In this document: positions 26,208 through 33,366 of the stretch, piece by piece
Position numbering within the stretch: the stretch's first letter is position 1
Layout of the letters: each line of letters starts with the position of its first letter
DNA from: Oscillospiraceae bacterium
GTDB taxonomy: Bacteria; Bacillota; Clostridia; Oscillospirales; Ruminococcaceae
Length of the DNA: 64,000 nucleotides
Direction of reading: 5' to 3'
Assembly (NCBI GenBank): GCA_017550285.1
Contig: JAFZPP010000004.1
Coordinates: 1-64,000, forward strand
Made by a program: the position numbers and the translations under genes
Notes under the pieces: model-generated
Database searches by the model: none
The model's input: only the letters and a program-made list of their open reading frames with translations
What the model was told of the DNA's origin: nothing

Positions 26208-27224
26208 TTAAACCCTCAGTAAATCATTGAAGAAACCGTCGATTCGCTCGTCAACCAGCTTGCGTTCTGCGGAGAATGTATGCTGATACACCGATTTCAG
26301 AACACCGTTGCTCGACCAGCCGCCGCGCTCCATTGCGTACTTGTCCGGGATGCCGAGCATCAGCATGATAGAAGCGTTCAAATGGCGCAGTTGATGGAAA
26401 GTGAGCTTATAGCCGTTCGCTTTGGCGAGTTTCGTCAGATGATTCTTGATGTACTTGTATCCCAGCGGAACGATGAATTCGGTCTCGGATTGGTGCGGAA
26501 TCCTGTCAATCAGCGATTGAATGTACGCCGGAACCACAAGACGCCGCGTCGAATTGTAGGTCTTGTTCAGATCCCGGATCACATCCTGCGTTCCGAGATA
26601 GAGCTTACTCCGCTGAATCGTCAGCACTCCATCTTTGATGTCGCCGAACTGCAAGCCGCGCACCTCGCTCATGCGGAGAGACAGCCACATCGCCAGCAGA
26701 CACGGAAGTTCGATCTCCGTTCCGCGAATCATCCGGATCACTTGCTCTGCGGGCGGAAGCTCGTTCACTTTCGGAATCTTCGGCGGCAGTGTGACATTCC
26801 ACTGTGGGTTGACACCGTACATCTTCAGGGCAGCACCGATCAGATTCTTGGCTTCTGCGATCGTCTTGCGTGTTTTCGTCGCCGCTTCCTCGTTGATCGC
26901 CCGCTGCATCACGAAACTGTCAACCTCGTGAATGTCCAGCGGCATCAGCATTTGCAGCCGGTTTTTGAGGATGATCTCATAGCAGTAAACGGTTGACGGC
27001 GACAATACATTCTTCTTGCTGTCGATGTAGCCGCGGACAGCCTGCGCAACAGTGAATTTACTCCGCGCCGTCTGCACGGTTTCAAGGAATTCAGCAGCCA
27101 GCATCTCCGCCTGCCATCTGGTCGGCGCGGTGATGGACTTCTTCATCTTCTTTCCGTCGGCGTTTGTGCCGAGGAATACCTGAACCCTCCAGTTGCCGGA
27201 GGGCATTTGTTTTGCATTTGCCAT
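26208..27224 (-). CDS. tyrosine-type site-specific integrase
   Basis: 338 aa; start at 27224 behind AAAAGGAG. The N-terminal part (1-60) is a short arm-binding-like domain, about 55-140 a SAM-like core-binding domain, and about 165-330 the catalytic domain. Arg I is in LSLRMSEVRGLQFG, the HxxR box is HQLRHLNAS, GGWSS follows and the Tyr nucleophile is in LKSVYQHTF. All key residues are present, so it may be active. Phage and transposon integrases of this size insert near their own gene end. No tRNA gene or excisionase gene is found beside it. Confidence 0.9.
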   Translation of the reverse strand: MANAKQMPSGNWRVQVFLGTNADGKKMKKSITAPTRWQAEMLAAEFLETVQTARSKFTVAQAVRGYIDSKKNVLSPSTVYCYEIILKNRLQMLMPLDIHEVDSFVMQRAINEEAATKTRKTIAEAKNLIGAALKMYGVNPQWNVTLPPKIPKVNELPPAEQVIRMIRGTEIELPCLLAMWLSLRMSEVRGLQFGDIKDGVLTIQRSKLYLGTQDVIRDLNKTYNSTRRLVVPAYIQSLIDRIPHQSETEFIVPLGYKYIKNHLTKLAKANGYKLTFHQLRHLNASIMLMLGIPDKYAMERGGWSSNGVLKSVYQHTFSAERKLVDERIDGFFNDLLRV

Positions 27225-27268
27225 AGTATACTCCTTTTCTCAAGGCATACACCATAGCCCTCGCTATC

Positions 27269-27297
27269 AGTATACACCATTTCTCCGAAAAAGTAAA
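27269..27297 (-). promoter_or_regulatory. integrase promoter
   Basis: On the minus strand TTTACT (27297-27292), 17 bases, TATACT (27274-27269). Two ATGGTGTAT direct repeats lie at and just downstream of the -10 box, a possible control site. Confidence 0.6.
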
Positions 27298-27328
27298 GTA
27301 CTATATAAGATGATTACAACCACATCCG

Positions 27329-27460
27329 GCGTGTAGGCGTGTATTATCATTTGTATCGCAAAATTGCGCGTGTGAAAACGCGTGTAGTCTTGCGTGCCAT
27401 ACACGGTTTTCTACACGCCGGATATGTTTCATTCAAGCCTTTTACACGCTTACACGCGAA
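27329..27460. repeat. cluster of GCGTGT/ACACGC motifs
   Basis: GCGTGT appears in tandem (GGCGTGTAGGCGTGT) at about 27329 and again in GCGCGTGTGAAAACGCGTGT at about 27366. The reverse form appears in TACACGCC near 27410 and TACACGCTTACACGC near 27440. The arrangement is roughly mirror-symmetric. Confidence 0.6.
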
Positions 27461-28082
27461 AGAGATACGCTCCCTTTTATTCGTGCTGTTTATTCAAGAG
27501 TGCAAGGATGCAAATAATCTTTGTCTTTGCATTCTTGCAACCTTGCATCCTTGAACGGGGGGTGCTCAAACTATTCTGTCGTCTGTGTTTCCTCATGTCG
27601 TAAATATTTTTCGTCTACATCGGCATCACCTCCTTAAAGGAATCGCGGGAAGGGTTCGGGAAATCTCCCGATTGCGGAGCAAGAAGCATGACAGAGTGAA
27701 AATATTTTTTCGAGAACTGTCATGTGCCCGCCGTCAAGGTCGCAGACTTTGCCCAGGAAATGGAACGAACGTGAAATGCTCCTGTTTTGATAACCCGAAA
27801 CGGGTTGTCGAAACGGATAATGGGTAGCACCTATCTGTTGGGGCACTTTTTGAGCGTTTTCACACAATTTTCACTGCGTTCCTTGCGATATGGGCTATTG
27901 TCTGTATGATACTTCTCATTCATTTTGAAACGTTTTCTGAAAATGCGGCTCATGAAAAGCGTAATTTTTTTATAGCATAGTTAATTACTATGTTATAATT
28001 GAGCGTGATTGTTTTGGTCGCATCAAGAAACGCTTACAAAATGAGACCAGAGCATAACCGATTCTTTTAATCACGAAAATGA

Positions 28083-28166
28083 GACAGCCGCTAAACTCGA
28101 ATGATGCTTTTACATAGTGAAACGGATGTTCTTCTATTTATTATAGCAAACATCCGTTCGGCTGTC
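28083..28166. repeat. split inverted repeat
   Basis: The right arm, 28149-28166, is one uninterrupted 18-mer. Its complement is split on the left: GACAGCCG (28083-28090) and AACGGATGTT (28121-28130), separated by 30 bases. Both halves pair perfectly. Confidence 0.7.
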
Positions 28167-28170
28167 AAGA

Positions 28171-28206
28171 GGTAAAAAGAACGATGTGCAGAATTATGCA
28201 CATCGT
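28171..28206 (-). terminator. terminator of the GntR/ABC cassette
   Basis: ACGATGTGCA (28181-28190) pairs perfectly with TGCACATCGT (28197-28206). On the minus strand it is followed by TCTTTTTACC. It lies 170 bases beyond the last gene of the cassette. Confidence 0.65.
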
Positions 28207-28373
28207 TTCTTGATATGAGACTGTTACAGATTGAAGAAAAAGTCTGTGTGACAGTATGATGAAAGCACTTTCGTAAATCTCTATGGCTGGTTTTCAAAAA
28301 ATGATCAGCCACAGCACAAGCAAACAGCGATCAGGAATCAAAAGCTCTTTGATAATCCTTCTGATTATCTTCT

Positions 28374-29237
28374 TCAAATATATTTCTGCTCTCTCGTTCT
28401 GTTTTTCATCAGAAATGGAATAAACAACAGATACAGCAGCATTGGTGCAAGAAGCAGAATGTTCACGCTGAACGGAATATCATGACTATCCGCTTTCGCC
28501 TGAACAAACATCGCCAGAATCAATGCTGCACCGTTGTTGTTTGCGGAATGTGCGATAGACGCAGGATAGATTGAGCCTGTTTTCAGTGTCAGCCAATGAA
28601 AGAAGATGCCCATAATCACACAGGAGCCGCACATCAGCAGAATACCGAGCCATGGAAATCCCGGGTAATCTGTGCCGAAATTATGCCCCTTGACGGTCAG
28701 CGGCGCGTGCCAGAGTCCCCAGATGATGCCGCCTGCAATGAGTGCCGCTGGTCTGCCTGCAACGGCTTCGAGCTTCGGATATAAATATCCGCGCCAGCCG
28801 TATTCTTCACCGAAGGTATTGAACGCCATTAGAGCAGAAAGCCAAATTGCCTGCATAAGATAAGAAGCAGTCATCCATCCCGAAAGCGCGGGTTTTTCAG
28901 CGAAATCCATATTCCGTGCGATCATGCTGCGGAGCAGTCCGACTGCAAGCGGCAGCAGCAGCGCAAACGCATAATACTTCCGGTTCCCTTTCAGCTTCAG
29001 CCGCAGCAGATCATCCGTGATGCCTTCCTTGGTGATGAGCCGCGTCAGGATATTTGCGATGGCCGGTGAGCCGCCTGATATGAGTGTCACCCATAAAAAA
29101 GCATATGATTTTTCGCCCGTGAACCATTCGGAAAAGCCATAGTGCGTGTTTAGAACGATCCACGGAATCCACGCAATTCCGAAAGAAAGGAGCAGAAATA
29201 TGATGGTTCGTTTGATGTCAGAAGATTTATGCTTCAT
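28374..29237 (-). CDS. CPBP family intramembrane metalloprotease (cassette member)
   Basis: 287 aa with about eight membrane helices. The motifs are GEEYGWRGYLYPKL (EExxxR), IWGLWHAPL (motif 2 His) and ASIAHSANNNG (motif 3). It belongs to the branch commonly found with peptide export systems, where it matures a peptide or confers immunity. The start overlaps the permease gene by 11 bases, so it is translationally coupled to the ABC genes. Substrate unknown. Confidence 0.83.
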   Translation of the reverse strand: MKHKSSDIKRTIIFLLLSFGIAWIPWIVLNTHYGFSEWFTGEKSYAFLWVTLISGGSPAIANILTRLITKEGITDDLLRLKLKGNRKYYAFALLLPLAVGLLRSMIARNMDFAEKPALSGWMTASYLMQAIWLSALMAFNTFGEEYGWRGYLYPKLEAVAGRPAALIAGGIIWGLWHAPLTVKGHNFGTDYPGFPWLGILLMCGSCVIMGIFFHWLTLKTGSIYPASIAHSANNNGAALILAMFVQAKADSHDIPFSVNILLLAPMLLYLLFIPFLMKNRTREQKYI

Positions 29238-30003
29238 AATTCACCGCTCCTTTCAGCCATAGTTTGCATGAGATGCGGTAGGACAGATAATACGCACCGA
29301 TCGACACGAACGGAAATGCCGAGATGCAGAGTGTCGTTTGTTCTGCAAGTTCACCGTTCAGCAGCTTTAATATCATATTGGAAAAGATGCTGCTGAGATT
29401 ATCAGAAGCAGGAGAATACAGAATAAAAATCGCCAAAGCAAGCAAAGCGGCAATCAGAACAATCATAAAGACATATTTTCCGTTTTTTGCGCCGAATCTG
29501 ACATTGAACGGGATATCAATGCTTCGCAGAAAGATCTGCACAAACAGCATCAGCGCGAACAGACCGAGCAAGGACGGCGGTATTTCTCCGGTCAGGCAGA
29601 AAACGATATACGCCCAAATACTGTCTGAAAACAAAGCAGATACGAAAAACAGCGCATATGCCATGAACAGGATGACATATTTTCCGTAGATCTGCCGTGC
29701 GGTTCCGTCCGGCACGGAGGCCATCAGAAAGCATTTGTACTTGGATTCGTCTGCGGAAAAAACCGAAGATGACAGCAGCCTCATGCCGATATATGCGATC
29801 AGAAGAATCAGAATTTTGCTCGGAAACATAGTGCCGTCTGCAAGAAATTCAGAGAAAAAATGCGTCCATGAAAAATCTGCATCTCCGACGTTTACGATCA
29901 GCTCCATCAGGATCACGGCGATATAGACAAGCGGCGGCAGGAAAAGTCCGCACAGCAGGAAAAACCGGTTCTGCACCAGTTCCTTGTATACTGTTCCCTG
30001 CAT
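29227..30003 (-). CDS. ABC-2 type permease, second subunit
   Basis: 258 aa, six predicted membrane helices, no enzyme motifs. A cytoplasmic N-terminus (MQGTVYKELVQNRFF) leads into helix 1; a large loop after it contains charged VGDADFSWTHFF. The segment SADESKYKCFLMASVPDG between helices 2 and 3 resembles the coupling loop of ABC2_membrane_5-type permeases. The start lies 14 bases after the first permease. Together they would form a heterodimeric channel with the ATPase at 30791-31669. Confidence 0.75.
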   Translation of the reverse strand: MQGTVYKELVQNRFFLLCGLFLPPLVYIAVILMELIVNVGDADFSWTHFFSEFLADGTMFPSKILILLIAYIGMRLLSSSVFSADESKYKCFLMASVPDGTARQIYGKYVILFMAYALFFVSALFSDSIWAYIVFCLTGEIPPSLLGLFALMLFVQIFLRSIDIPFNVRFGAKNGKYVFMIVLIAALLALAIFILYSPASDNLSSIFSNMILKLLNGELAEQTTLCISAFPFVSIGAYYLSYRISCKLWLKGAVNYEA

Positions 30004-30017
30004 TTGTCATGCCCTCC

Positions 30018-30791
30018 TTATGATTGTTTCAAGCTGTCGAGATTCCGCTTTCCGATCACATAGATCAGGACGATCAATCCGATAAAAACGGGGATAATAA
30101 ACGGTGCCGCCGCATTTCTGAATGCGGTATATTTCTCGATCAGCGGTCCGAAGGCTTCCATGAAATCTGCTTGCTGAGCGCCTCCCGTACTGCGCGCCGT
30201 ACGCGCCATAAATAAACCGACTGCAACACCCAAGCCTGCAAATACAGCCGCCATACAGTTTGACCGCTTTTTATAGGTGATCATATCCTTTGCTTTGCTC
30301 CGGAAGCTCTCTCCGATGCAAACTTCTATCAGCAGCAGACAAATCAACAGGCCGATATCAGCAATCGTTTCTGCCCGAAACTGTTTGCCGAAAGCCGCTG
30401 CGATGACTGTTCCGGCAGCGACCGAGAGCAGAAATGCCGCAATGATACGAATAAGCAGAAACAGCGTATGTGCAAGCGCACGGCTCTTTGTATCTGCCGG
30501 GAGCGTCATGGAATAGCGCGTCCAGTTCGCCTTGATATCGCTCTCATAAATCGCTGAAACATTTGGGATAACGATGATCAAAAAGAATGCAACCATAAAT
30601 GTATAAGGGTAATTGCCTGTCTGCGAAAGATAGGTGTGCAGTCTTTCGTTCACTCTGAGCGTGCCGTTATGAAAGCCGTTTCCGACAACTACACCCAGCA
30701 TCAGCATGGGCAGTGCTGCAATCAAACCAAGCAGAAGCGTCTTTTTTGTCAGCACCCATTCACGGTATATCAGTGATTTGATCTTTCCCAT
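30018..30791 (-). CDS. ABC-2 type permease, first subunit
   Basis: 257 aa. The ATG at 30791 sits 8 bases after AAAGGAG and overlaps the ATPase stop as TAATG; a GTG three codons earlier would overlap the ribosome site. It has six membrane helices in the ABC-2 pattern. The loop YESDIKANWTRYSMTLPADT after helix 2 matches the conserved coupling segment also seen, degenerate, in the second permease, so the two genes are old paralogues. Confidence 0.78.
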   Translation of the reverse strand: MGKIKSLIYREWVLTKKTLLLGLIAALPMLMLGVVVGNGFHNGTLRVNERLHTYLSQTGNYPYTFMVAFFLIIVIPNVSAIYESDIKANWTRYSMTLPADTKSRALAHTLFLLIRIIAAFLLSVAAGTVIAAAFGKQFRAETIADIGLLICLLLIEVCIGESFRSKAKDMITYKKRSNCMAAVFAGLGVAVGLFMARTARSTGGAQQADFMEAFGPLIEKYTAFRNAAAPFIIPVFIGLIVLIYVIGKRNLDSLKQS

Positions 30792-31669
30792 TACGACCAC
30801 TCCTTTTTTTCAGCGTTGACATAAAACTGCATGATCTCCTCAAGTGTTGTTTTTTCAATGATCGCACCGGAGTATTTTTGTTCTGCGGCACTGCGATCGG
30901 CGGTCATAATCTGCGTACCGAAGTCATTGAGCCTTGCACTGATATAATCTTCCGGCGCAAATTCTCTGTACTCCTCCCGTGTGCATTTGATGACACCGTG
31001 CGATTCGAGCAGCTCATCCTTGTATCCGGTAAGCAGTATCCTTCCGTTGTCGATGAATGTCACGCAGTCTGCGATCTTTTCGATGTCACTTGTGATATGT
31101 GAGGACATGAGAATCGAGCGTTCGCCGTCCATGAGATAGTCACGGAATACATCGAGTATCTCATTTCGGATGATCGGGTCAAGTCCGGACGTGGCTTCAT
31201 CCATGATCAGAAGCTCAGCGTCATGCGAAAGGGCAACTGCAATCTGGAGCTTCATTTTCATGCCCTTTGACAGATTTCCGACTTTTTTATCGCGCGGGAG
31301 CTGAAACCGGTCAATATACCGGAAGAAGGTATCTGTACTCCATTTCCGGTACAGACCTTTGAATACACGCTCGATCTGCACAGGCATGAACACTTCACCG
31401 AACGGGCAGTCATCGAACGCAGCGGCGATTCGTTCTTTGACTTCATCTTCATTTTTGATGTGATCCAGACCGAGAAGCTTGATCTCGCCTGCATCAATGG
31501 GGATAATATTCAGCATGGACTGTATTGTTGTTGTCTTGCCTGCACCGTTCTGCCCGATGAATCCCATAATACAGCCCTTCGGGACCGTAAAGCTGATATT
31601 GTCGAGCGTGAACCCGTCATAGCGTTTAGTCAAGCCTCTGATCTCGACCGCATTTTCATATTCAGTCAT
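30791..31669 (-). CDS. ABC transporter ATP-binding protein
   Basis: 292 aa. The start at 31669 is behind GGAGGAG; a longer in-frame start at 31699 lies inside the regulator gene. Walker A is GQNGAGKTT, the signature is LSKGMKMKLQIA (LSKGM in place of LSGGQ, common in the YtrB/bacitracin-export-like group), Walker B is LLIMDEATSGLDP and the switch His is in LMSSHIT. It powers the two permeases. It overlaps the GntR gene by 8 bases. Confidence 0.9.
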   Translation of the reverse strand: MTEYENAVEIRGLTKRYDGFTLDNISFTVPKGCIMGFIGQNGAGKTTTIQSMLNIIPIDAGEIKLLGLDHIKNEDEVKERIAAAFDDCPFGEVFMPVQIERVFKGLYRKWSTDTFFRYIDRFQLPRDKKVGNLSKGMKMKLQIAVALSHDAELLIMDEATSGLDPIIRNEILDVFRDYLMDGERSILMSSHITSDIEKIADCVTFIDNGRILLTGYKDELLESHGVIKCTREEYREFAPEDYISARLNDFGTQIMTADRSAAEQKYSGAIIEKTTLEEIMQFYVNAEKKEWS

Positions 31670-32048
31670 TTTCGTTCTCCTCCGAATACATAAGATCAAT
31701 CATTTCCTTGAGTTCATCGGCACTCAAACCGCAGAGCCGCGCTTTTTTGCAAACCTGTGCGACCATTTCTTCGGTCTGCCGAATTGTTTCCTCGCGCAGG
31801 AAATCGGTATTCTGCGATTTGACAAAGCAGCCCTTTCCGAGATAATTCTCGATATAGCCTTCCCGTTCCAGCTCCTCATAAGCGCGTTTGGTCGTGATCA
31901 CGCTGATGCGGAGCTGTGCTGCAAGGGCGCGCATCGACGGCAGGGCGTCCCCGGCCGTGAGCTTGCCTGAAATGATCTGCGCCTTCACCTGATCTATGAT
32001 CTGCTTATAGATCGGGTCATCCGTTTCGTTCCTTAAAATAATATCCAT
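31662..32048 (-). CDS. GntR family regulator, YtrA subfamily
   Basis: 128 aa. Residues 1-75 are a GntR winged helix: DDPIYKQIIDQVKAQIISGKL, then LPSMRALAAQLRISVITTKRAYEELEREG. A short all-helical C-terminus of about 50 residues marks the YtrA subfamily, which lacks a full effector domain. YtrA-type proteins, including PmtR of staphylococci, repress the ABC operon they head. The promoter just upstream carries matching palindromes, so autoregulation is likely. Confidence 0.9.
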   Translation of the reverse strand: MDIILRNETDDPIYKQIIDQVKAQIISGKLTAGDALPSMRALAAQLRISVITTKRAYEELEREGYIENYLGKGCFVKSQNTDFLREETIRQTEEMVAQVCKKARLCGLSADELKEMIDLMYSEENEND

Positions 32049-32067
32049 AGTTTCCTCCAGAGAAAGT

Positions 32068-32079
32068 GTGTATATACAC
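32068..32079. promoter_or_regulatory. GntR operator palindrome at the transcription start
   Basis: GTGTATATACAC is a perfect 12-bp palindrome at about +1 to +12. TATATACACT, which covers most of it (32071-32080), recurs at 32100-32109 between the -35 and -10 boxes, a spacing of 29 bases. Such GTGTATA-type sites fit YtrA-family repressors. Confidence 0.75.
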
Positions 32080-32086
32080 TATACAC

Positions 32087-32115
32087 AGTATAGCACGAAT
32101 ATATACACTTGTCAA
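32087..32115 (-). promoter_or_regulatory. promoter of the GntR/ABC/CPBP cassette
   Basis: On the minus strand TTGACA (32115-32110), 17 bases, TATACT (32092-32087); start near 32080. Confidence 0.85.
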
Positions 32116-32150
32116 GAGGTTTTGAAATTATTTTTGAGATCATCTGAAAT

Positions 32151-32194
32151 CAAAAGAAAAGCGATGCCCTCCGTCAAGATTGGAAAGCATCGCT
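32151..32194 (-). terminator. minus-strand terminator upstream of the cassette promoter
   Basis: AGCGATGC (32160-32167) pairs with GCATCGCT (32187-32194). On the minus strand TTTTCTTTTG follows. It would stop transcription entering the GntR cassette from the right. Confidence 0.6.
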
Positions 32195-32286
32195 CAAATT
32201 ATTGCAAGATCGTCTGATTTTCGCACTTTTGTTAAGTTCGTAAGGTATTATAATAGGTTCAACTTCTTTTATGAAATTTCCCTTTA

Positions 32287-32326
32287 CTTATAATAAAAAA
32301 GTACGCACAGCCAAGGCTATGCGTAC
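32287..32326 (-). terminator. orphan minus-strand terminator
   Basis: GTACGCACAGCC (32301-32312) pairs with GGCTATGCGTAC (32315-32326), with one mismatch. TTTTTTATTATAAG follows on the minus strand. The nearest minus-strand stop codon is over 400 bases away (engB, 32754). Confidence 0.7.
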
Positions 32327-32716
32327 TACGATCAATTTGGCGTCAAACAACATTTCTTTCGTGGGAACTATTTGTGTTTGAAAGTCAAAAGAAACTGCCG
32401 GCGATTTGTTTGTATTTACGCGGATTTGACTATAATAATGAGGGCTGGTGTATGCGGGTTGTGGGAACTCGTCATGTGAACCTGCGTGGGAACTGAGCCG
32501 GCAAAACGCTTCATAATACTGAAATTTCTTTCTGATATCGGAAATATTTTTCAGTAAAATCAATGGTAATCTTTAGTGCCTGCTTGAAATTTGCGTATTT
32601 AGGTTAATTCCTCATTTGATGTGGGTGAGGGGCGCTGCCCCTCGACCCCGCAAACTTTTGAAAAAGTTTGATCAAAACTTTTATTTTTACCCGCCATAGA
32701 TTTCTCAACAGAATGA

Positions 32717-32747
32717 CCGCCTGTCCGGCTTGATTCCGGACAGGCGG
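32717..32747. repeat. 31-nt hairpin, copy 2 (right edge of island)
   Basis: Base-for-base identical to 25931-25961, in the same orientation, and preceded by ATGA as in copy 1 (ATGAA). It ends 6 bases before the engB stop. Confidence 0.85.
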
Positions 32748-32753
32748 CTTTGT

Positions 32754-33356
32754 TTATTCGGTTTCTTCTGCGTCATCTACCGTGATTTCCTCGATCAGTC
32801 CGCGCAGGGCTTCGACGCCCTCACCGGTCACCGAGGAGAATACTGTGACATTCAGGTCCTCGAACTGCGGCAGCTCCTGCGGCAGTGCAGCAAGCCTTGC
32901 AGTGCGTTCGGTTTTGTTGAGCTTGTCGGCTTTCGTCAGGACAATCGCAAAGGGCATTTCTGTGTCAATCAGGAAATCAACCATTTGCAGATCGTTTTTC
33001 GTCGGCGGATGCCGCATGTCAATCAGCAGCAGAACGGCGCGCAGATCGCGTTCATCCTGCAAATAACCGTTGATGAGGTCCTGCCAGCGTTTCAGCTCTG
33101 ATTTGGAGCGCTTTGCGTAGCCGTAGCCGGGGAGATCGGCAAAGGTGATGCCGTCGCAGCGATAGAAATTGATCGTCGCGGTCTTGCCCGGTACCGAGCT
33201 GACGCGCGCCAGATTCTTGCGCTGAAACAGTTTATTGATCAGCGTGGATTTTCCGACATTCGATCTGCCGGCAAACGCAATCTCCGGCGTATGACACTTC
33301 GGGAGCTGCGCTGCCGTACCGTATGCGGCGGTGAATTCGGCTGTATTCCAGTTCAT
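32754..33356 (-). CDS. engB: ribosome biogenesis GTP-binding protein EngB (YsxC/YihA)
   Basis: 200 aa. G1 is AGRSNVGKSTLIN, G2 the APGK-like RVSSVPGKTATIN, G3 DLPGYGYAK and G4 TKADK. EngB helps a late step of 50S assembly. It follows lon by 10 bases, the usual Firmicute order, and probably shares the lon transcript. Confidence 0.95.
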   Translation of the reverse strand: MNWNTAEFTAAYGTAAQLPKCHTPEIAFAGRSNVGKSTLINKLFQRKNLARVSSVPGKTATINFYRCDGITFADLPGYGYAKRSKSELKRWQDLINGYLQDERDLRAVLLLIDMRHPPTKNDLQMVDFLIDTEMPFAIVLTKADKLNKTERTARLAALPQELPQFEDLNVTVFSSVTGEGVEALRGLIEEITVDDAEETE

Positions 33357-33366
33357 GCCGTCCCCC

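Larger units (their letters stand above)
27225..28373. other. 1.15-kb AT-rich non-coding part of the island
   Basis: No convincing gene. It contains (i) the integrase promoter; (ii) ACACGC/GCGTGT motifs in both orientations at about 27329-27460; (iii) CAAGGATGCA (near 27503) facing TGCATCCTTG (near 27545); (iv) a minus-strand frame at 27867-27634 (77 codons) whose stop overlaps an AAGGAGG site followed by ATGCCGATG and then a stop, perhaps a decayed operon; (v) a split inverted repeat at 28083-28166; (vi) a terminator at 28171-28206. Base composition differs from the flanking genes. Confidence 0.5.
32049..32753. other. intergenic right part of the island
   Basis: 705 bases without a gene I can support. 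It holds the GntR promoter and operators, two minus-strand terminators, three GTGGGAACT words (about 32359, 32461 and 32487), a GGGGCGCTGCCCC palindrome with an AAACTTTT/AAAAGTTT inverted repeat (about 32628-32680), and the second 31-nt hairpin. Confidence 0.5.

Noticed and set aside
26100-26230. A tRNA gene as the integrase target
   Set aside because: I looked for a cloverleaf with a TTCGA arm and CCA-side stem around the integrase gene end and found none.
27585-27867. Overlapping 77-80 codon frames on both strands of the island
   Set aside because: Neither has a convincing family match. The minus-strand one may be a decayed gene, so I describe it only within the intergenic entry.
32288-32563. 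A 91-codon minus-strand frame
   Set aside because: Its 3' end is the intrinsic terminator hairpin itself, there is no ribosome site, and the peptide resembles nothing.
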